This document shows, one piece after another, positions 54,009-62,521 of a stretch of DNA of 64,000 nt. How positions within the stretch are numbered: the first letter of the stretch is position 1; each line of letters opens with the position of its first letter. The stretch comes from Arthrobacter sp. FW306-07-I. GTDB lineage: Bacteria > Actinomycetota > Actinomycetes > Actinomycetales > Micrococcaceae. Made by a program: the position numbers and the translations under genes. The notes under the pieces were generated by a model. The model ran no database searches and was not told where the DNA came from. It saw nothing but the letters and a program-made list of their open reading frames with translations. Location of the stretch: positions 930,001-994,000 of the forward strand of contig NZ_CP084550.1 of NCBI RefSeq assembly GCF_021800405.1, given 5' to 3'.

Positions 54009-54767
54009 TCAGGAAACGGCAGGGCGGGGCCGAAGCCGAAGTGCCTGCATCCCGCCGTCCACTGCCAGGTCAACTCCGGTGGTGGACCCGGAGAGCGGGC
54101 TGGCAAGGTAGACCACAGCTCCCGCGACTTCCTCCGGGGAGACCAGCCGGCCGTGCGGCTGGCGTGCTTCCAGCGCCGCCCGTTCCGCGGCGGGATCCGG
54201 TGCGCTGGCGAGGAGCCGTCCGATCCACGGAGTGTCCGCAGTCCCCGGGTTCACGCAGTTGACCCGGATGCCCTCCTGCAGGTGGTCGGCGGCCATGGCC
54301 AGGGTGAGTGACAACACGGCCCCCTTGGTTGCGCTGTAGAGGGCCCGCTGGGGGAGCCCGGCGGTGGCTGCAACAGAGCAGGTGTTGACGATCGCCGCGT
54401 GGCTGGACCGGCGCAGGTGCGGCAGGGCAGCCCTTGACACGCGGACCATGCCCAGCACGTTGACGTCGAACACCCGGTGCCACTCGTCGTCGTCGTTGTC
54501 CTCAATGGTGCCCTGGGCACCCACCCCGGCATTGTTGGCCACGACGTCGATCCCGCCAAGCTGCTCCGCAGCCTCTTCGATGGCCCGGCGGACGGAGGCG
54601 TAGTCGGAGACGTCGCAGTGGATGGCTTTGACTCCCGCCGGTGCCTGGTCAGGGTTAAGGTCCAGTACCGCGACCTCAGCCCCGCGCTCCTGGAGCAGTT
54701 TGGCTGTGGCGGCCCCGATCCCCGACGCTCCGCCGGTGACGATTGCCTTGATTCCCGCAAACTCCAT
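54009..54767 (-). CDS. SDR oxidoreductase, probable 2-keto-3-deoxy-L-fuconate dehydrogenase
   Basis: 252-residue classical SDR: TGGASGIGAATA cofactor motif, NNAGVG, catalytic Ser in NTCSVAATAG and Tyr-x3-Lys in ALYSATKGAV. The last gene of the fucose operon, 18 bp after the FAH-type gene. In the non-phosphorylative fucose route an SDR oxidises 2-keto-3-deoxy-L-fuconate to the 2,4-diketo acid that the FAH-family hydrolase cleaves. Role assigned from context. Confidence 0.82.
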   Translation of the reverse strand: MEFAGIKAIVTGGASGIGAATAKLLQERGAEVAVLDLNPDQAPAGVKAIHCDVSDYASVRRAIEEAAEQLGGIDVVANNAGVGAQGTIEDNDDDEWHRVFDVNVLGMVRVSRAALPHLRRSSHAAIVNTCSVAATAGLPQRALYSATKGAVLSLTLAMAADHLQEGIRVNCVNPGTADTPWIGRLLASAPDPAAERAALEARQPHGRLVSPEEVAGAVVYLASPLSGSTTGVDLAVDGGMQALRLRPRPAVS

Positions 54768-54785
54768 TGTTTGGTCCTTTCGTGA

Positions 54786-55631
54786 TTAGCCCTGGAAGAA
54801 TTCCTGGCGCTGGCGGCCCAGTCCAGCCACTTCAAGTTCGACGACGTCCCCAGCCTTTAGGTAAGGGAAACGTCCGGACAGGGCCACTCCCTCCGGGGTG
54901 CCGGTGCAGATGAGGTCCCCCGGCTCCAGGACCAGGAACTGGCTGAGGTCATAGATCACCTGCTCCACGCCGAAGATCAGGTCGCGGGTGGAGGAGTCCT
55001 GGCGGATTTCGCCGTTCACCCAGCTGCGAAGCCGCAGGTCGCGGGCATCCACCTCGTCGGGGGTCACCAGGTAAGGGCCCGTGGGGCAAAAACCCGCGCA
55101 GCTCTTTCCCTTGGACCACTGCCCGCCGGATACCTCCAGCTGGAACGTCCGCTCCGACAGGTCGTTGACGGTGACGAAGCCCGCGATGTAGTCGAGGGCC
55201 TGGGAGGGGGAGTCCAGGTAGGAGGCGCGCCGCCCGATGACCACGCCAAGTTCCACTTCCCAGTCGGTCTTGGTGGAACCGCGTGGAATGGCCACCGCAT
55301 CGAACGGCCCGGCCACGGTGTTGGGGGCCTTGTGGAAGATGATGGGGACCGAAGGGGGTGCGGAGCCGGACTCCGCGGCGTGGGCTGCGTAGTTCATGCC
55401 CACACAGATCACCGAGGACGGCCTGGCGATCGGGGCACCGATCCGGGCTCCGTCAACGGCGAGTTCCGCCAGTTCACCGGCGGCCAGTGCTGCTGCCGCC
55501 CGTCCTGGCCCATCGGATTCCCAGAAGTCGGCGTCGATGTCGCGCGTCACGCGCTCCAGGGAGTAGTACTTCTTGTCGTGGAGCACGGCAGGGGTTTCCT
55601 TGCCGGTGGCACCTATGCGCGCAAATTGCAT
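54786..55631 (-). CDS. FAH-family hydrolase, probable 2,4-diketo-3-deoxy-L-fuconate hydrolase
   Basis: 281 residues with the fumarylacetoacetate-hydrolase fold: SVICVGMNYAAHAAE, the metal-ligand motif DWEVELGVVIG (Glu-x-Glu), and ICTGTPEGVALS. In fucose catabolism this family cleaves 2,4-diketo-3-deoxy-L-fuconate to pyruvate and lactate. It lies between the SDR and aldo/keto reductase genes of the operon, 37 bp after the latter. Confidence 0.85.
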   Translation of the reverse strand: MQFARIGATGKETPAVLHDKKYYSLERVTRDIDADFWESDGPGRAAAALAAGELAELAVDGARIGAPIARPSSVICVGMNYAAHAAESGSAPPSVPIIFHKAPNTVAGPFDAVAIPRGSTKTDWEVELGVVIGRRASYLDSPSQALDYIAGFVTVNDLSERTFQLEVSGGQWSKGKSCAGFCPTGPYLVTPDEVDARDLRLRSWVNGEIRQDSSTRDLIFGVEQVIYDLSQFLVLEPGDLICTGTPEGVALSGRFPYLKAGDVVELEVAGLGRQRQEFFQG

Positions 55632-55668
55632 TCGTTTCTTCTTTTCTCGGTAGTACGTGATTGTGCTT

Positions 55669-56640
55669 TCAGGCGATCAGTCCGCGCTCGCGCAGGTCAG
55701 CCCACAACTCTGTCGGGACGCTTTGGGCGGCGAGGTCCAGGTTTTGCTTCACCTGCGCCGGCGTCCGCATGCCAAGGACGACGCTTGTCACGGCGGGGTG
55801 CTGGTACGGGTAGTGGAGGGCGGCCGCCGGCAGGGTGGTCCCGTGCGATTCGCAGATGTCCGCCAGCAGGTTCGCCCTGTCCAGCAGTTCCTGCGGGGCA
55901 GGTGCGTAGTTGTAGGTGGCGTTGGCGGCTGGGCGTTCCTTGGACAGCAGCCCGGAATTGAAGACGCCGACATTCACCACGCCGACGCCGCGTTCCACGC
56001 ACGCCGGGAGCAGGTCCCGGGCCGCGCCTTGCTCCAGCAGTGTGTACCTTCCGGCAAGCATGATCACGTCGATGTCCGTCTCGGTGACGAACCGGTGGAG
56101 CATTTCGGACTGGTTCATGCCGGCACCCCAGGCGCCGATCACCCCTTCGTCGCGGAGCGCGGACAGGGCCGGGGCCGCGCCTTCGACGGCCTCGGTCCAG
56201 TAGTCGTCCGGGTCATGGATGTAAACGATGTCGATCCGGTCGGTGCCCAGCCGTTGCAGGCTTTCCTCTATAGAGCGCAGCACTCCGTCCCGTGAGTAAT
56301 CGCGGACCCGGTGGACATTGTCAGGCACGTCGAAGCCCTCCGTGTCCTTGCCTCGGGGCGACGGGTTGGGCCGCAGCAGCCGCCCAATCTTCGTGCTGAG
56401 CACATAGCTGTCGCGGTCCTTCCCTGCCAGCGCGGCACCCAGGCGCCGTTCAGAAAGTCCCAGCCCGTAGTGCGGCGCGGTGTCGAAATAGCGCACCCCG
56501 CCCTCCCAAGCCGCAGTGACGGCGTCGACCGCTTCCTGTTCGGGTACCTCCCGGTAGAGATTGCCGATCGGTGCCCCGCCGAAGCCGAGCACCGGCAGCT
56601 GGATGTCAGTACCGGGAATGGTGCGGGTTTCTGCTTGCAT
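55669..56640 (-). CDS. Aldo/keto reductase, probable L-fucose (D-threo-aldose) 1-dehydrogenase
   Basis: 323-residue AKR. PVLGFGGAPIGNLYREV and FDTAPHYGLGLSERRLG carry Asp and Tyr of the tetrad, VLSTKIGRLL the Lys and IVYIHDPDDY the His. The sequence style is that of D-threo-aldose 1-dehydrogenases, which oxidise L-fucose to the lactone with NAD(P). The start codon follows the lactonase stop with one base between (TGACATG), so translation is coupled. Confidence 0.87.
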   Translation of the reverse strand: MQAETRTIPGTDIQLPVLGFGGAPIGNLYREVPEQEAVDAVTAAWEGGVRYFDTAPHYGLGLSERRLGAALAGKDRDSYVLSTKIGRLLRPNPSPRGKDTEGFDVPDNVHRVRDYSRDGVLRSIEESLQRLGTDRIDIVYIHDPDDYWTEAVEGAAPALSALRDEGVIGAWGAGMNQSEMLHRFVTETDIDVIMLAGRYTLLEQGAARDLLPACVERGVGVVNVGVFNSGLLSKERPAANATYNYAPAPQELLDRANLLADICESHGTTLPAAALHYPYQHPAVTSVVLGMRTPAQVKQNLDLAAQSVPTELWADLRERGLIA

Positions 56641-56641
56641 G

Positions 56642-57535
56642 TCAGTCCTTCTCCTCTTGTGGGCTTGCCTGTTCTGCTGCCGTTTCCAGCCCGTAGGCGC
56701 GGACTGCGGTCTCCTGCGCAACCTTGCTGCGTTCGCCCTCCGACGCGCCCGCCATCGCGTGCTCCACAGTGGTGATCCAGTCAAGGTAAGCACCGGGGTG
56801 TGACAGGGAGACAGGGAAGTCGCTGCCGACCATGCAGCGCTCCGCCCCGAAGAGAGCCAGCGTTTCCTGGATGAACGGCAGTGCCTGGGGAGCCAGGGCA
56901 CGCTCCGGGTCAGCTTCTGCGCCGGCACCGGAGATTTTGACGACGAAGTTGCCGCACCGGGCCAGCTCCTGCATGCCGCTGCGCCAGGCGGTGAGCTCTC
57001 CGCTGGCAATGGGCGGCTTGCCCATGTGGTCCAGCACGATCGCGAGGCCGGGCACGCGGCGGGCGAATTCGGCCAGCGCTGCAAGCTGCCACCAGCGGAC
57101 ACACGCGTCGAAAACCAGCCCTGCGCCGGCAACCTGCCGTGCTCCCGCCAAGGTGTCAGGATGCAGCATAAAGGATTCGTCCCGGTCCTGGAACAGCTGC
57201 CGCACGCCGCGGACCAGGGGCCGTTCCAGAAGTTGGCCAAGGTCCTTCTCGACGGCTTCGCCCTTGCTGATGGGGGCAAACGCCACGATCCCGGCCAGCT
57301 GGGGCCAGTCCGTCCGAAGGCCCGACACCCAGTCCACTTCCTTCAGTGCCTGGTCATCACGGCAGTCGGCCTGCACGAAGACGGCGCCCCGCGTGTTGTA
57401 ACCGTCGTACGGAAGATCCGTCGGCAGGAAAGGCTTGTTCAGGGCCGGAGCCTCGGCCAGCCAGGCGTAGTCCAGCACGGCCGGATCCCAGACGTGGACG
57501 TGTGAGTCAACCACCTGCAGTGAAGGCACCTTCAT
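56642..57535 (-). CDS. Amidohydrolase, probable L-fuconolactonase
   Basis: 297-residue amidohydrolase_2/cog3618-type lactonase. The metal motif DSHVHVWDP is at the N-terminus, with LDHMGKPP and the C-terminal GSDFPVSL giving further ligands. This family hydrolyses L-fucono-1,5-lactone to L-fuconate. The start overlaps the FucU stop (TGATG) and the stop is one base from the AKR start, so it is tightly embedded in the operon. Confidence 0.87.
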   Translation of the reverse strand: MKVPSLQVVDSHVHVWDPAVLDYAWLAEAPALNKPFLPTDLPYDGYNTRGAVFVQADCRDDQALKEVDWVSGLRTDWPQLAGIVAFAPISKGEAVEKDLGQLLERPLVRGVRQLFQDRDESFMLHPDTLAGARQVAGAGLVFDACVRWWQLAALAEFARRVPGLAIVLDHMGKPPIASGELTAWRSGMQELARCGNFVVKISGAGAEADPERALAPQALPFIQETLALFGAERCMVGSDFPVSLSHPGAYLDWITTVEHAMAGASEGERSKVAQETAVRAYGLETAAEQASPQEEKD

Positions 57536-57963
57536 CAGGCCGTGCCGTCGGGCCGCACGCCGATGGTGAGCAGCAGGTTGGCGTAGTGCCGGGTGTCGCC
57601 GCTGGCAATGACGACGGCGACGTTGGGCGAGCGTGCGGCGTCATAGAACTCGAAGCGCTGATGGGACGTGATGGGGACTTCCGTGCCCAACGTCCGTTCG
57701 TAGCCCTTGACGGCCTCCGTCCAGTTTCCGTCCGGCGGGGTCATCACTGCCGCGGCCTCCAGGGGGACGGCGTCGACCAGGACTTCGAGGATCTGGTCAA
57801 TCGTCAGCAGGCCGGGCCGCAGGTTCAGGGCAATGCGACGGGCCGATGCGGGTGCTCCGGTGTTGTGCGGGTAGTTGGCGTCGGCAACAAGGATCTGCGA
57901 GCCGTGGCCGGATTCCGCGAGAGCGGCCAGCAGTCCCGGATGGGTCAGGGTGTAGTTGATCAT
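57535..57963 (-). CDS. fucU: L-fucose mutarotase, FucU/RbsD family
   Basis: 142-residue RbsD/FucU-fold protein: [34 protein letters not shown] and [30 protein letters not shown]. It interconverts alpha- and beta-L-fucose to feed the dehydrogenase. The start overlaps the fuconate dehydratase stop by ATGA, and the stop overlaps the lactonase start. Confidence 0.9.
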   Translation of the reverse strand: MINYTLTHPGLLAALAESGHGSQILVADANYPHNTGAPASARRIALNLRPGLLTIDQILEVLVDAVPLEAAAVMTPPDGNWTEAVKGYERTLGTEVPITSHQRFEFYDAARSPNVAVVIASGDTRHYANLLLTIGVRPDGTA

Positions 57964-59345
57964 GCCTGCGCCCCAAGCCGTGCACTCGCGAAGGCAACCT
58001 GGCCGGGTTGGTTGCCCGCCCGCCAGGCCTGTTCCGCCTGGCCGCTGTGGGTTCCTGACCAGTAGCTGCCATAGGGAAAGGCATATTCCTGCAGCGTCTC
58101 CTGCTTGAGTTCGGCCGAATATCCAGGATTTGCCGGCATCACGTAGGCGCCGTCCTTGATGATGCACGGGTCCACGAAATGCTCATGCAGATGATCGACG
58201 AACTCGGTCACCCGCCCCGTCAGGTCACCTGACACCGCGATGAAGTCGAAGATTGAGAGGTGCTGGACCAGCTCACACAGACCCACCCCGCCGGCGTGCG
58301 GGCACACCGGAATGCCGAACTTGGCCGCCATCAGCTGGACTGCGAGTACTTCGTTTACACTGGCGAGCCGACAGGCATCGAGCTGGCAGTAGTCAATCGC
58401 GCCGGCCTGGAAGAGCTGCTTGAAGAGCACGCGGTTCATGCCGTGTTCGCCCGTGGCCACTCCGATGGGCTGTACAGCCCTGCGGATCTCGGCGTGCCCC
58501 AGGACATCATCGGGACTGGTTGGCTCCTCGATCCACAGGGGGCTGAATTCGGCCAGTTGCTTCACCCAGTCGATAGCCTGCGGAACATCCCACACCTGGT
58601 TCGCATCGATCATCAGGTTGGCGTCGGGACCGATCACCTCCCGTGCAATTGCGAGGCGGCGGATGTCATCCTCCACGGATGCGCCCACTTTGAGCTTGAT
58701 GTGGCGGTAGCCCTGGTCCACAGCCTCCTGGCACAGCCGTCGGAGCTTCTCGTCGGAGTAGCCCAGCCAGCCGGCGGACGTGGTGTAGCAGGGGTAGCCG
58801 GTTTCAGTCAGTTGCCGGAGGCGCTCGTCCCTGGTGGGGGCAAGGCGCGTCAAGAGGCCCAGCGCTTCTTCCCGGGTGAGGGCGTCCGAAAGGTAGCTCA
58901 GGTCGGCGGCGTCAACAATTTGCTCCGGGGTCATGTCCGCCAGGAACCGCCACAGAGGCTTCCCTGCCTGTCGTGCAGCGAGGTCCCAGACGGCGTTCAT
59001 CACTGCGCCGAGGGCCAGATGCTCCACGCCCTTGTCTGGTCCCAGCCAGCGCAGCTGGGAATCGCGCTTGAGCTCCCGGTATGTCTCCCCGAGGTGGAGT
59101 CCGATCTGGTCGGCGTCACGTCCCATGAGGGGCCGGGCCCTCAGTTCGATGGCGGCGGCGCAGATTTCGTTGCCGCGGCCGATGGTGAACGTGAACCCGC
59201 AGCCGTACAGTGTGGGGTCGTCTGTCCTCAGCACGATGTAGGCGGCGGAATAGTCGGCATCATGGTTCATGGCATCCGAGCCGTCCGCCGACAGCGACGT
59301 GGGAAACCGTACGTCAAACACATCGAATCCGGTGATCTTTGGCAA
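57960..59345 (-). CDS. L-fuconate dehydratase, enolase superfamily
   Basis: 461-residue mandelate-racemase-type enolase-superfamily enzyme. Active-site elements are KLKVGAS (Lys-x-Lys), metal ligands in [19 protein letters not shown] and ATGEHGMNR (Glu-x-His), and the C-terminal CPHAGGVGL. It dehydrates L-fuconate to 2-keto-3-deoxy-L-fuconate. The start is TTG at 59345, supported by GGAGGG 7 bp upstream; the frame beyond that is not family-like. First gene of the six-gene fucose operon. Confidence 0.92.
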   Translation of the reverse strand: MPKITGFDVFDVRFPTSLSADGSDAMNHDADYSAAYIVLRTDDPTLYGCGFTFTIGRGNEICAAAIELRARPLMGRDADQIGLHLGETYRELKRDSQLRWLGPDKGVEHLALGAVMNAVWDLAARQAGKPLWRFLADMTPEQIVDAADLSYLSDALTREEALGLLTRLAPTRDERLRQLTETGYPCYTTSAGWLGYSDEKLRRLCQEAVDQGYRHIKLKVGASVEDDIRRLAIAREVIGPDANLMIDANQVWDVPQAIDWVKQLAEFSPLWIEEPTSPDDVLGHAEIRRAVQPIGVATGEHGMNRVLFKQLFQAGAIDYCQLDACRLASVNEVLAVQLMAAKFGIPVCPHAGGVGLCELVQHLSIFDFIAVSGDLTGRVTEFVDHLHEHFVDPCIIKDGAYVMPANPGYSAELKQETLQEYAFPYGSYWSGTHSGQAEQAWRAGNQPGQVAFASARLGAQA

Positions 59346-59371
59346 GCGATTCCCTCCGGTCCAGAAAGTCC

Positions 59372-59394
59372 AGGTGACTTCCCCGCGGTCACCT
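59372..59394 (-). promoter_or_regulatory. Inverted repeat in the fucose operon leader
   Basis: AGGTGAC-N9-GTCACCT, perfect 7-bp arms, lies 27-49 bp upstream of the TTG start and downstream of the predicted -10. Candidate operator for the divergent GntR-type regulator, or a leader hairpin. Confidence 0.45.
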
Positions 59395-59427
59395 TTACAT
59401 CTGATGAATTTTGGTCTTTTCCGTGAC

Positions 59428-59433
59428 ACTATA
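59428..59433 (-). promoter_or_regulatory. -10 element of the fucose catabolic operon
   Basis: TATAGT on the minus strand, with TTGGTT 19 bp upstream as a loose -35. It lies in the 131-bp divergent region that also drives the GntR and fucosidase genes. A 10-bp direct repeat ATC(T/G)GATGAA flanks it at 59399-59408 and 59462-59471. Confidence 0.5.
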
Positions 59434-59476
59434 GGACGCAGCCCGGTTTTCCAACCAATAGATCGGATGAAAGTGT

Positions 59477-60292
59477 ATGAATGATAGATCCGCAGGAGGC
59501 GTCGGGGCAGTGGACCTCGTGTCCGGCGGCCCTATGTCGCAAACCGACGTCGTGATCACCGGTGTAAAGCACATGCTCTCTTCCGGTCGGCTGCGGCCGG
59601 GGGACCGGCTGCCCGTTGAAAAAGACCTTGCTGCGGAGTTGCAGGTGTCTCGTGGGTCCCTGCGTGAAGGGGTCCGTGCCCTGTCCACCATGGGGATCCT
59701 GGAAACCAGACAGGGTGCCGGTACTTTCGTCACCACCCTGGAGCCCTCTGCCCTACTGTCCGCCCTGGAATTCTGGGTGGGCCTACAGGATGGAGAACGG
59801 GCCAACCAGGTGCATACAGTGCGACGCGCGCTTGAGACCGAGGCCGCTGCTGCAGCCGCCGTTTCCATTACCGAGCAGCAACTGGAGCAGGCTGGGCACA
59901 TCCTGGATCGGGCACACGCCGCCATTCATGCCAAACCCGTCGATCATGACGTAGCCATGCAATGCGATCTTGAGTTTCATCGGCTGATCGCGGAGTCATC
60001 CAGGAACCATGTGCTGTCCGCCCTAATTGAAACGGTCTCCACCACGACAGTCCGCGGACGGATGTGGCGGTCAATCCATGATGCTGCCGGACTGCGGACT
60101 ACCCATGGCGAGCATCTGGGCATTTTGGAAGCACTGAGGCGGCACGATGCTGACCGTGCCCGGACCAGAATGGCTAACCATCTGTATGCCGTGGAGGACT
60201 ACGTCACGGCCATCCCGGACCGCGAACTCCAGAATCCTGCCGTCACGACGAATGTCCACAGCACACCAAGAGTTGGAGTGAAACATGACTGA
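59477..60292 (+). CDS. GntR-family regulator with FCD domain
   Basis: 271 residues: winged-helix GntR domain (about 22-95, [20 protein letters not shown] and [11 protein letters not shown]) and an all-helical FCD ligand domain (about 110-245) with metal-type residues in [12 protein letters not shown] and [11 protein letters not shown]. It is divergent from the six-gene fucose operon and overlaps the fucosidase gene by 8 bp, so it likely represses both until a fucose-pathway intermediate binds (inference). ATG 59534 (MSQTDVV) is an alternative start closer to family length. Confidence 0.87.
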   Translation: MNDRSAGGVGAVDLVSGGPMSQTDVVITGVKHMLSSGRLRPGDRLPVEKDLAAELQVSRGSLREGVRALSTMGILETRQGAGTFVTTLEPSALLSALEFWVGLQDGERANQVHTVRRALETEAAAAAAVSITEQQLEQAGHILDRAHAAIHAKPVDHDVAMQCDLEFHRLIAESSRNHVLSALIETVSTTTVRGRMWRSIHDAAGLRTTHGEHLGILEALRRHDADRARTRMANHLYAVEDYVTAIPDRELQNPAVTTNVHSTPRVGVKHD

Positions 60293-61631
60293 CAGCATCG
60301 CCACGCCTGAAGAGTGGAACAACCTATCCCGGCCAGTCCCGGAGTGGTTCCAGAATTCCCCCTTCGGCATCTTCATTCACTGGGGCGCCTACTCCGTCCC
60401 CGCCTGGGCGGAGCCGATCGGCGCCCTTGGCACCATAGATGATAACGAGTGGTTCAAGCACAACCCTTACGCCGAGTGGTACTACAACACCATCCGCATT
60501 GACGGCAGCCCTGCCCAGCAGCACCACCAGGAAGAGTTTGGGGGCGAGGACTATGACGCCTTCCTGGACCAGTGGAAGGCCGAACAGTTCGATCCGGCGG
60601 ACTGGGTGGAGCTGTTCAAATCCGCCGGAGCTGATTACGTGGTTCCCACCACGAAGCACCACGATGGCATTGCCCTCTGGGACGCCCCGGGCACGGGGGA
60701 GCGGAACACGGTCCACCGTGGTCCCCGCAAGGACCTGATCGGCGAGATTGCCCGTGCCGTGGAGGACAAGGGGCTGAAGCTGGGCCTGTACTACTCCGGC
60801 GGCCTGGACTGGCACGTGCGCCCCTTCCCGCCGCACACCACCAGCGAAAGCGTCCACGATACGTCCCGCCCCAAGGACGCCGGCTACGCGGAGTACGCCT
60901 ACAACCACGTAGTGGACCTGGTGGACAAGTACCGTCCCCACGTCCTGTGGAACGACATTGAATGGCCCGACGCCGGCAAGCACTTTGGCGAGCATGGGCT
61001 GGGAACGCTGTTTGAGCACTTCTACTCCGCTGTTCCGGACGGGGTCGTCAACGACCGTTGGGGCGCTACCCACCAGGATTACGGCACCAGCGAGTACGAA
61101 GCCGCCAGGGAAAACGAGTCCGAATCCGAGTGGGAGAACTGCAGGGGCATCGGATTCTCCTTCGGCTACAACCAGGTGGAAGGCCCGGAGCAGTCGTTGA
61201 CGGGCCAACAGTTGGCCCGCCACCTGACGGACGTAGTATCCCGTGGCGGCCACTTCCTGTTGAATGTCGGTCCGCGGGCTGACGGCACCATCCCCGAAAT
61301 CCAGCGCCAGGCCCTGACCGACCTCGGAAAGTGGATGGCCACCGCCAAGCAGTACCTCGTGGGGGCCCGTCCGCTTCAGGACGGTCCCGGGGCAAGCGGC
61401 GATGACTCCTGGATCCGCTGGGTGGACCGCGGAACGGAGGTAGTGGCCTTCGTTGACTCGCTGGACGACGGAACGGAAGCCGCCTTGAAGCTGGACGCGG
61501 GCAGGTTCGACGTGGCGCAGGCATCGGTGGCGGGGCCCGGCGGAACTGTCGAGGCCGCTGCAGATGGACTCAAAGTCACCCTGTCACCCGACCGGCCCGG
61601 CCCTGCCATCGTCCGCATTCCCCGGACGTAG
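60285..61631 (+). CDS. Alpha-L-fucosidase, GH29, intracellular
   Basis: 448 residues. GH29 features are FGIFIHWGAYSVPAW, the region YVVPTTKHHDGIALWD, the nucleophile Asp224 in VLWNDIEWP and GHFLLNVGPRADG. No signal peptide is present, so substrates must be imported as fucosylated oligosaccharides or glycosides. The C-terminal 90 residues form the usual beta-sandwich. The start overlaps the GntR gene by 8 bp. It releases L-fucose for the divergent catabolic operon. Confidence 0.92.
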   Translation: MTDSIATPEEWNNLSRPVPEWFQNSPFGIFIHWGAYSVPAWAEPIGALGTIDDNEWFKHNPYAEWYYNTIRIDGSPAQQHHQEEFGGEDYDAFLDQWKAEQFDPADWVELFKSAGADYVVPTTKHHDGIALWDAPGTGERNTVHRGPRKDLIGEIARAVEDKGLKLGLYYSGGLDWHVRPFPPHTTSESVHDTSRPKDAGYAEYAYNHVVDLVDKYRPHVLWNDIEWPDAGKHFGEHGLGTLFEHFYSAVPDGVVNDRWGATHQDYGTSEYEAARENESESEWENCRGIGFSFGYNQVEGPEQSLTGQQLARHLTDVVSRGGHFLLNVGPRADGTIPEIQRQALTDLGKWMATAKQYLVGARPLQDGPGASGDDSWIRWVDRGTEVVAFVDSLDDGTEAALKLDAGRFDVAQASVAGPGGTVEAAADGLKVTLSPDRPGPAIVRIPRT

Positions 61632-61648
61632 TCCCGGAAGTACCTCCA

Positions 61649-61688
61649 CGACGGCGGCCGTCCCACCTCGGGGCGGCCGCCGCCGTCG
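61649..61688 (+). terminator. Hairpin after the fucosidase gene
   Basis: CGACGGCGGC (61649-61658) pairs perfectly with GCCGCCGTCG (61679-61688). It lies between two convergent genes. No U tract. Confidence 0.5.
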
Positions 61689-61713
61689 CGCCTTCCACGT
61701 ATGCCCGTGCCTT

Positions 61714-62466
61714 TTACGTGTACATCAGCGAGCCGGGCGTGGTGAGCTTCTCGCCGGTCTCCAGCCACGTCTTCAGGCCGGACAGGATCATCGGCCAACC
61801 GCCGTAGAGCTGTTCGTTGGCGCCTTCTCGCAAGTCGCTGTGGGTGACGGTGAGGTGGCAGGAATCGCCCACCGGCTCGATTTCCCAGGTGATTTTGGAC
61901 GTGCCCTCAGCCTTAACGTCCTCGCCCCATAGCGCCCGCATGGTCTGCACCAGCCGGCGGGGCGGGTCCACCTCAAGGTTCTCGCCTTCGCCCAGCGCTG
62001 CCCCCGCCTTCGGGTTGCCCATGACAAACCGGCCGCCGGGGGACCAGTCGGCCTCAAGGGTGTTGCCGAACTGGTACTTGCTGCGGATGTCGCTGTCCGT
62101 GATGGCTTCCCAGAGCCGTTCGGGCGTGGTCTTGATGTAAATCTCAAAGATCTTTTCCATGGGACTTTCCAATCTGGATTTGAGGTCGCTGAGGGCAGCG
62201 GCCCATGGTTCTGCATATTTGCTGACCCAGCGGTCGTGGACCAGCCGGATGGGAACCGGATTCAGGAAGTGCAGCTTCTCCCGTCCGCGACGACGGGTCA
62301 CCACAAGCCCGGCGTCCTCCAGGATGCGGAGGTGCTTGGCGATCCCGAACCGGGTCATGTCGAACCGTGCCTCAAGTGCGCTCAGGGTCTGGCCGTCCTC
62401 GCGGAACAGCTCATCGAGCAGGTCCCGGCGGGTGGGGTCGGAGAGTGCCTTGAACACGTCGTCCAT
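61714..62466 (-). CDS. ArsR-type HTH fused to an AHSA1/SRPBCC domain
   Basis: 250 residues. Residues 1-95 are an ArsR winged helix (KALSDPTRRDLLDEL, LEARFDMTRFGIAKHL, VVTRRRGREKLHFLN). Residues 103-250 are an activator-of-Hsp90-homologue-like SRPBCC domain (MEKIFEIYIKTTPERLWEAI, WSPGGRFVMGNP). These usually occur as adjacent genes; here the second domain's Met103 is internal. ATG 62466 is chosen because TATCAT lies 7 nt upstream (leaderless type) in a promoter filled by a palindrome. Likely autoregulated; the ligand is unknown, probably hydrophobic. Confidence 0.85.
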   Translation of the reverse strand: MDDVFKALSDPTRRDLLDELFREDGQTLSALEARFDMTRFGIAKHLRILEDAGLVVTRRRGREKLHFLNPVPIRLVHDRWVSKYAEPWAAALSDLKSRLESPMEKIFEIYIKTTPERLWEAITDSDIRSKYQFGNTLEADWSPGGRFVMGNPKAGAALGEGENLEVDPPRRLVQTMRALWGEDVKAEGTSKITWEIEPVGDSCHLTVTHSDLREGANEQLYGGWPMILSGLKTWLETGEKLTTPGSLMYT

Positions 62467-62473
62467 GGCAGCA

Positions 62474-62503
62474 ATGATAGGTGACCAATTGGTCACCTAT
62501 CAA
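62474..62503 (-). promoter_or_regulatory. Promoter with embedded 26-bp perfect palindrome for the ArsR-SRPBCC gene
   Basis: On the minus strand TTGATA (62498-62503), 18-bp spacer, TATCAT (62474-62479). The palindrome 62476-62501 (half site GATAGGTGACCAA) is perfect over 26 bp and fills the spacer and part of both hexamers, so a bound dimer would exclude RNA polymerase. Confidence 0.75.
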
Positions 62504-62521
62504 GGGGTTTTCGAGGCGAAC

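Noticed and set aside
54009..54767. SDR as 3-oxoacyl-ACP reductase
   Set aside because: Generic SDR similarity would allow it, but the operon context with the fuconate dehydratase and FAH hydrolase favours 2-keto-3-deoxy-L-fuconate dehydrogenase.
56641..57279. N-terminal extension of the fucose aldo/keto reductase
   Set aside because: It is the out-of-frame shadow of the lactonase gene; the reductase starts at 56640, one base from the lactonase stop.
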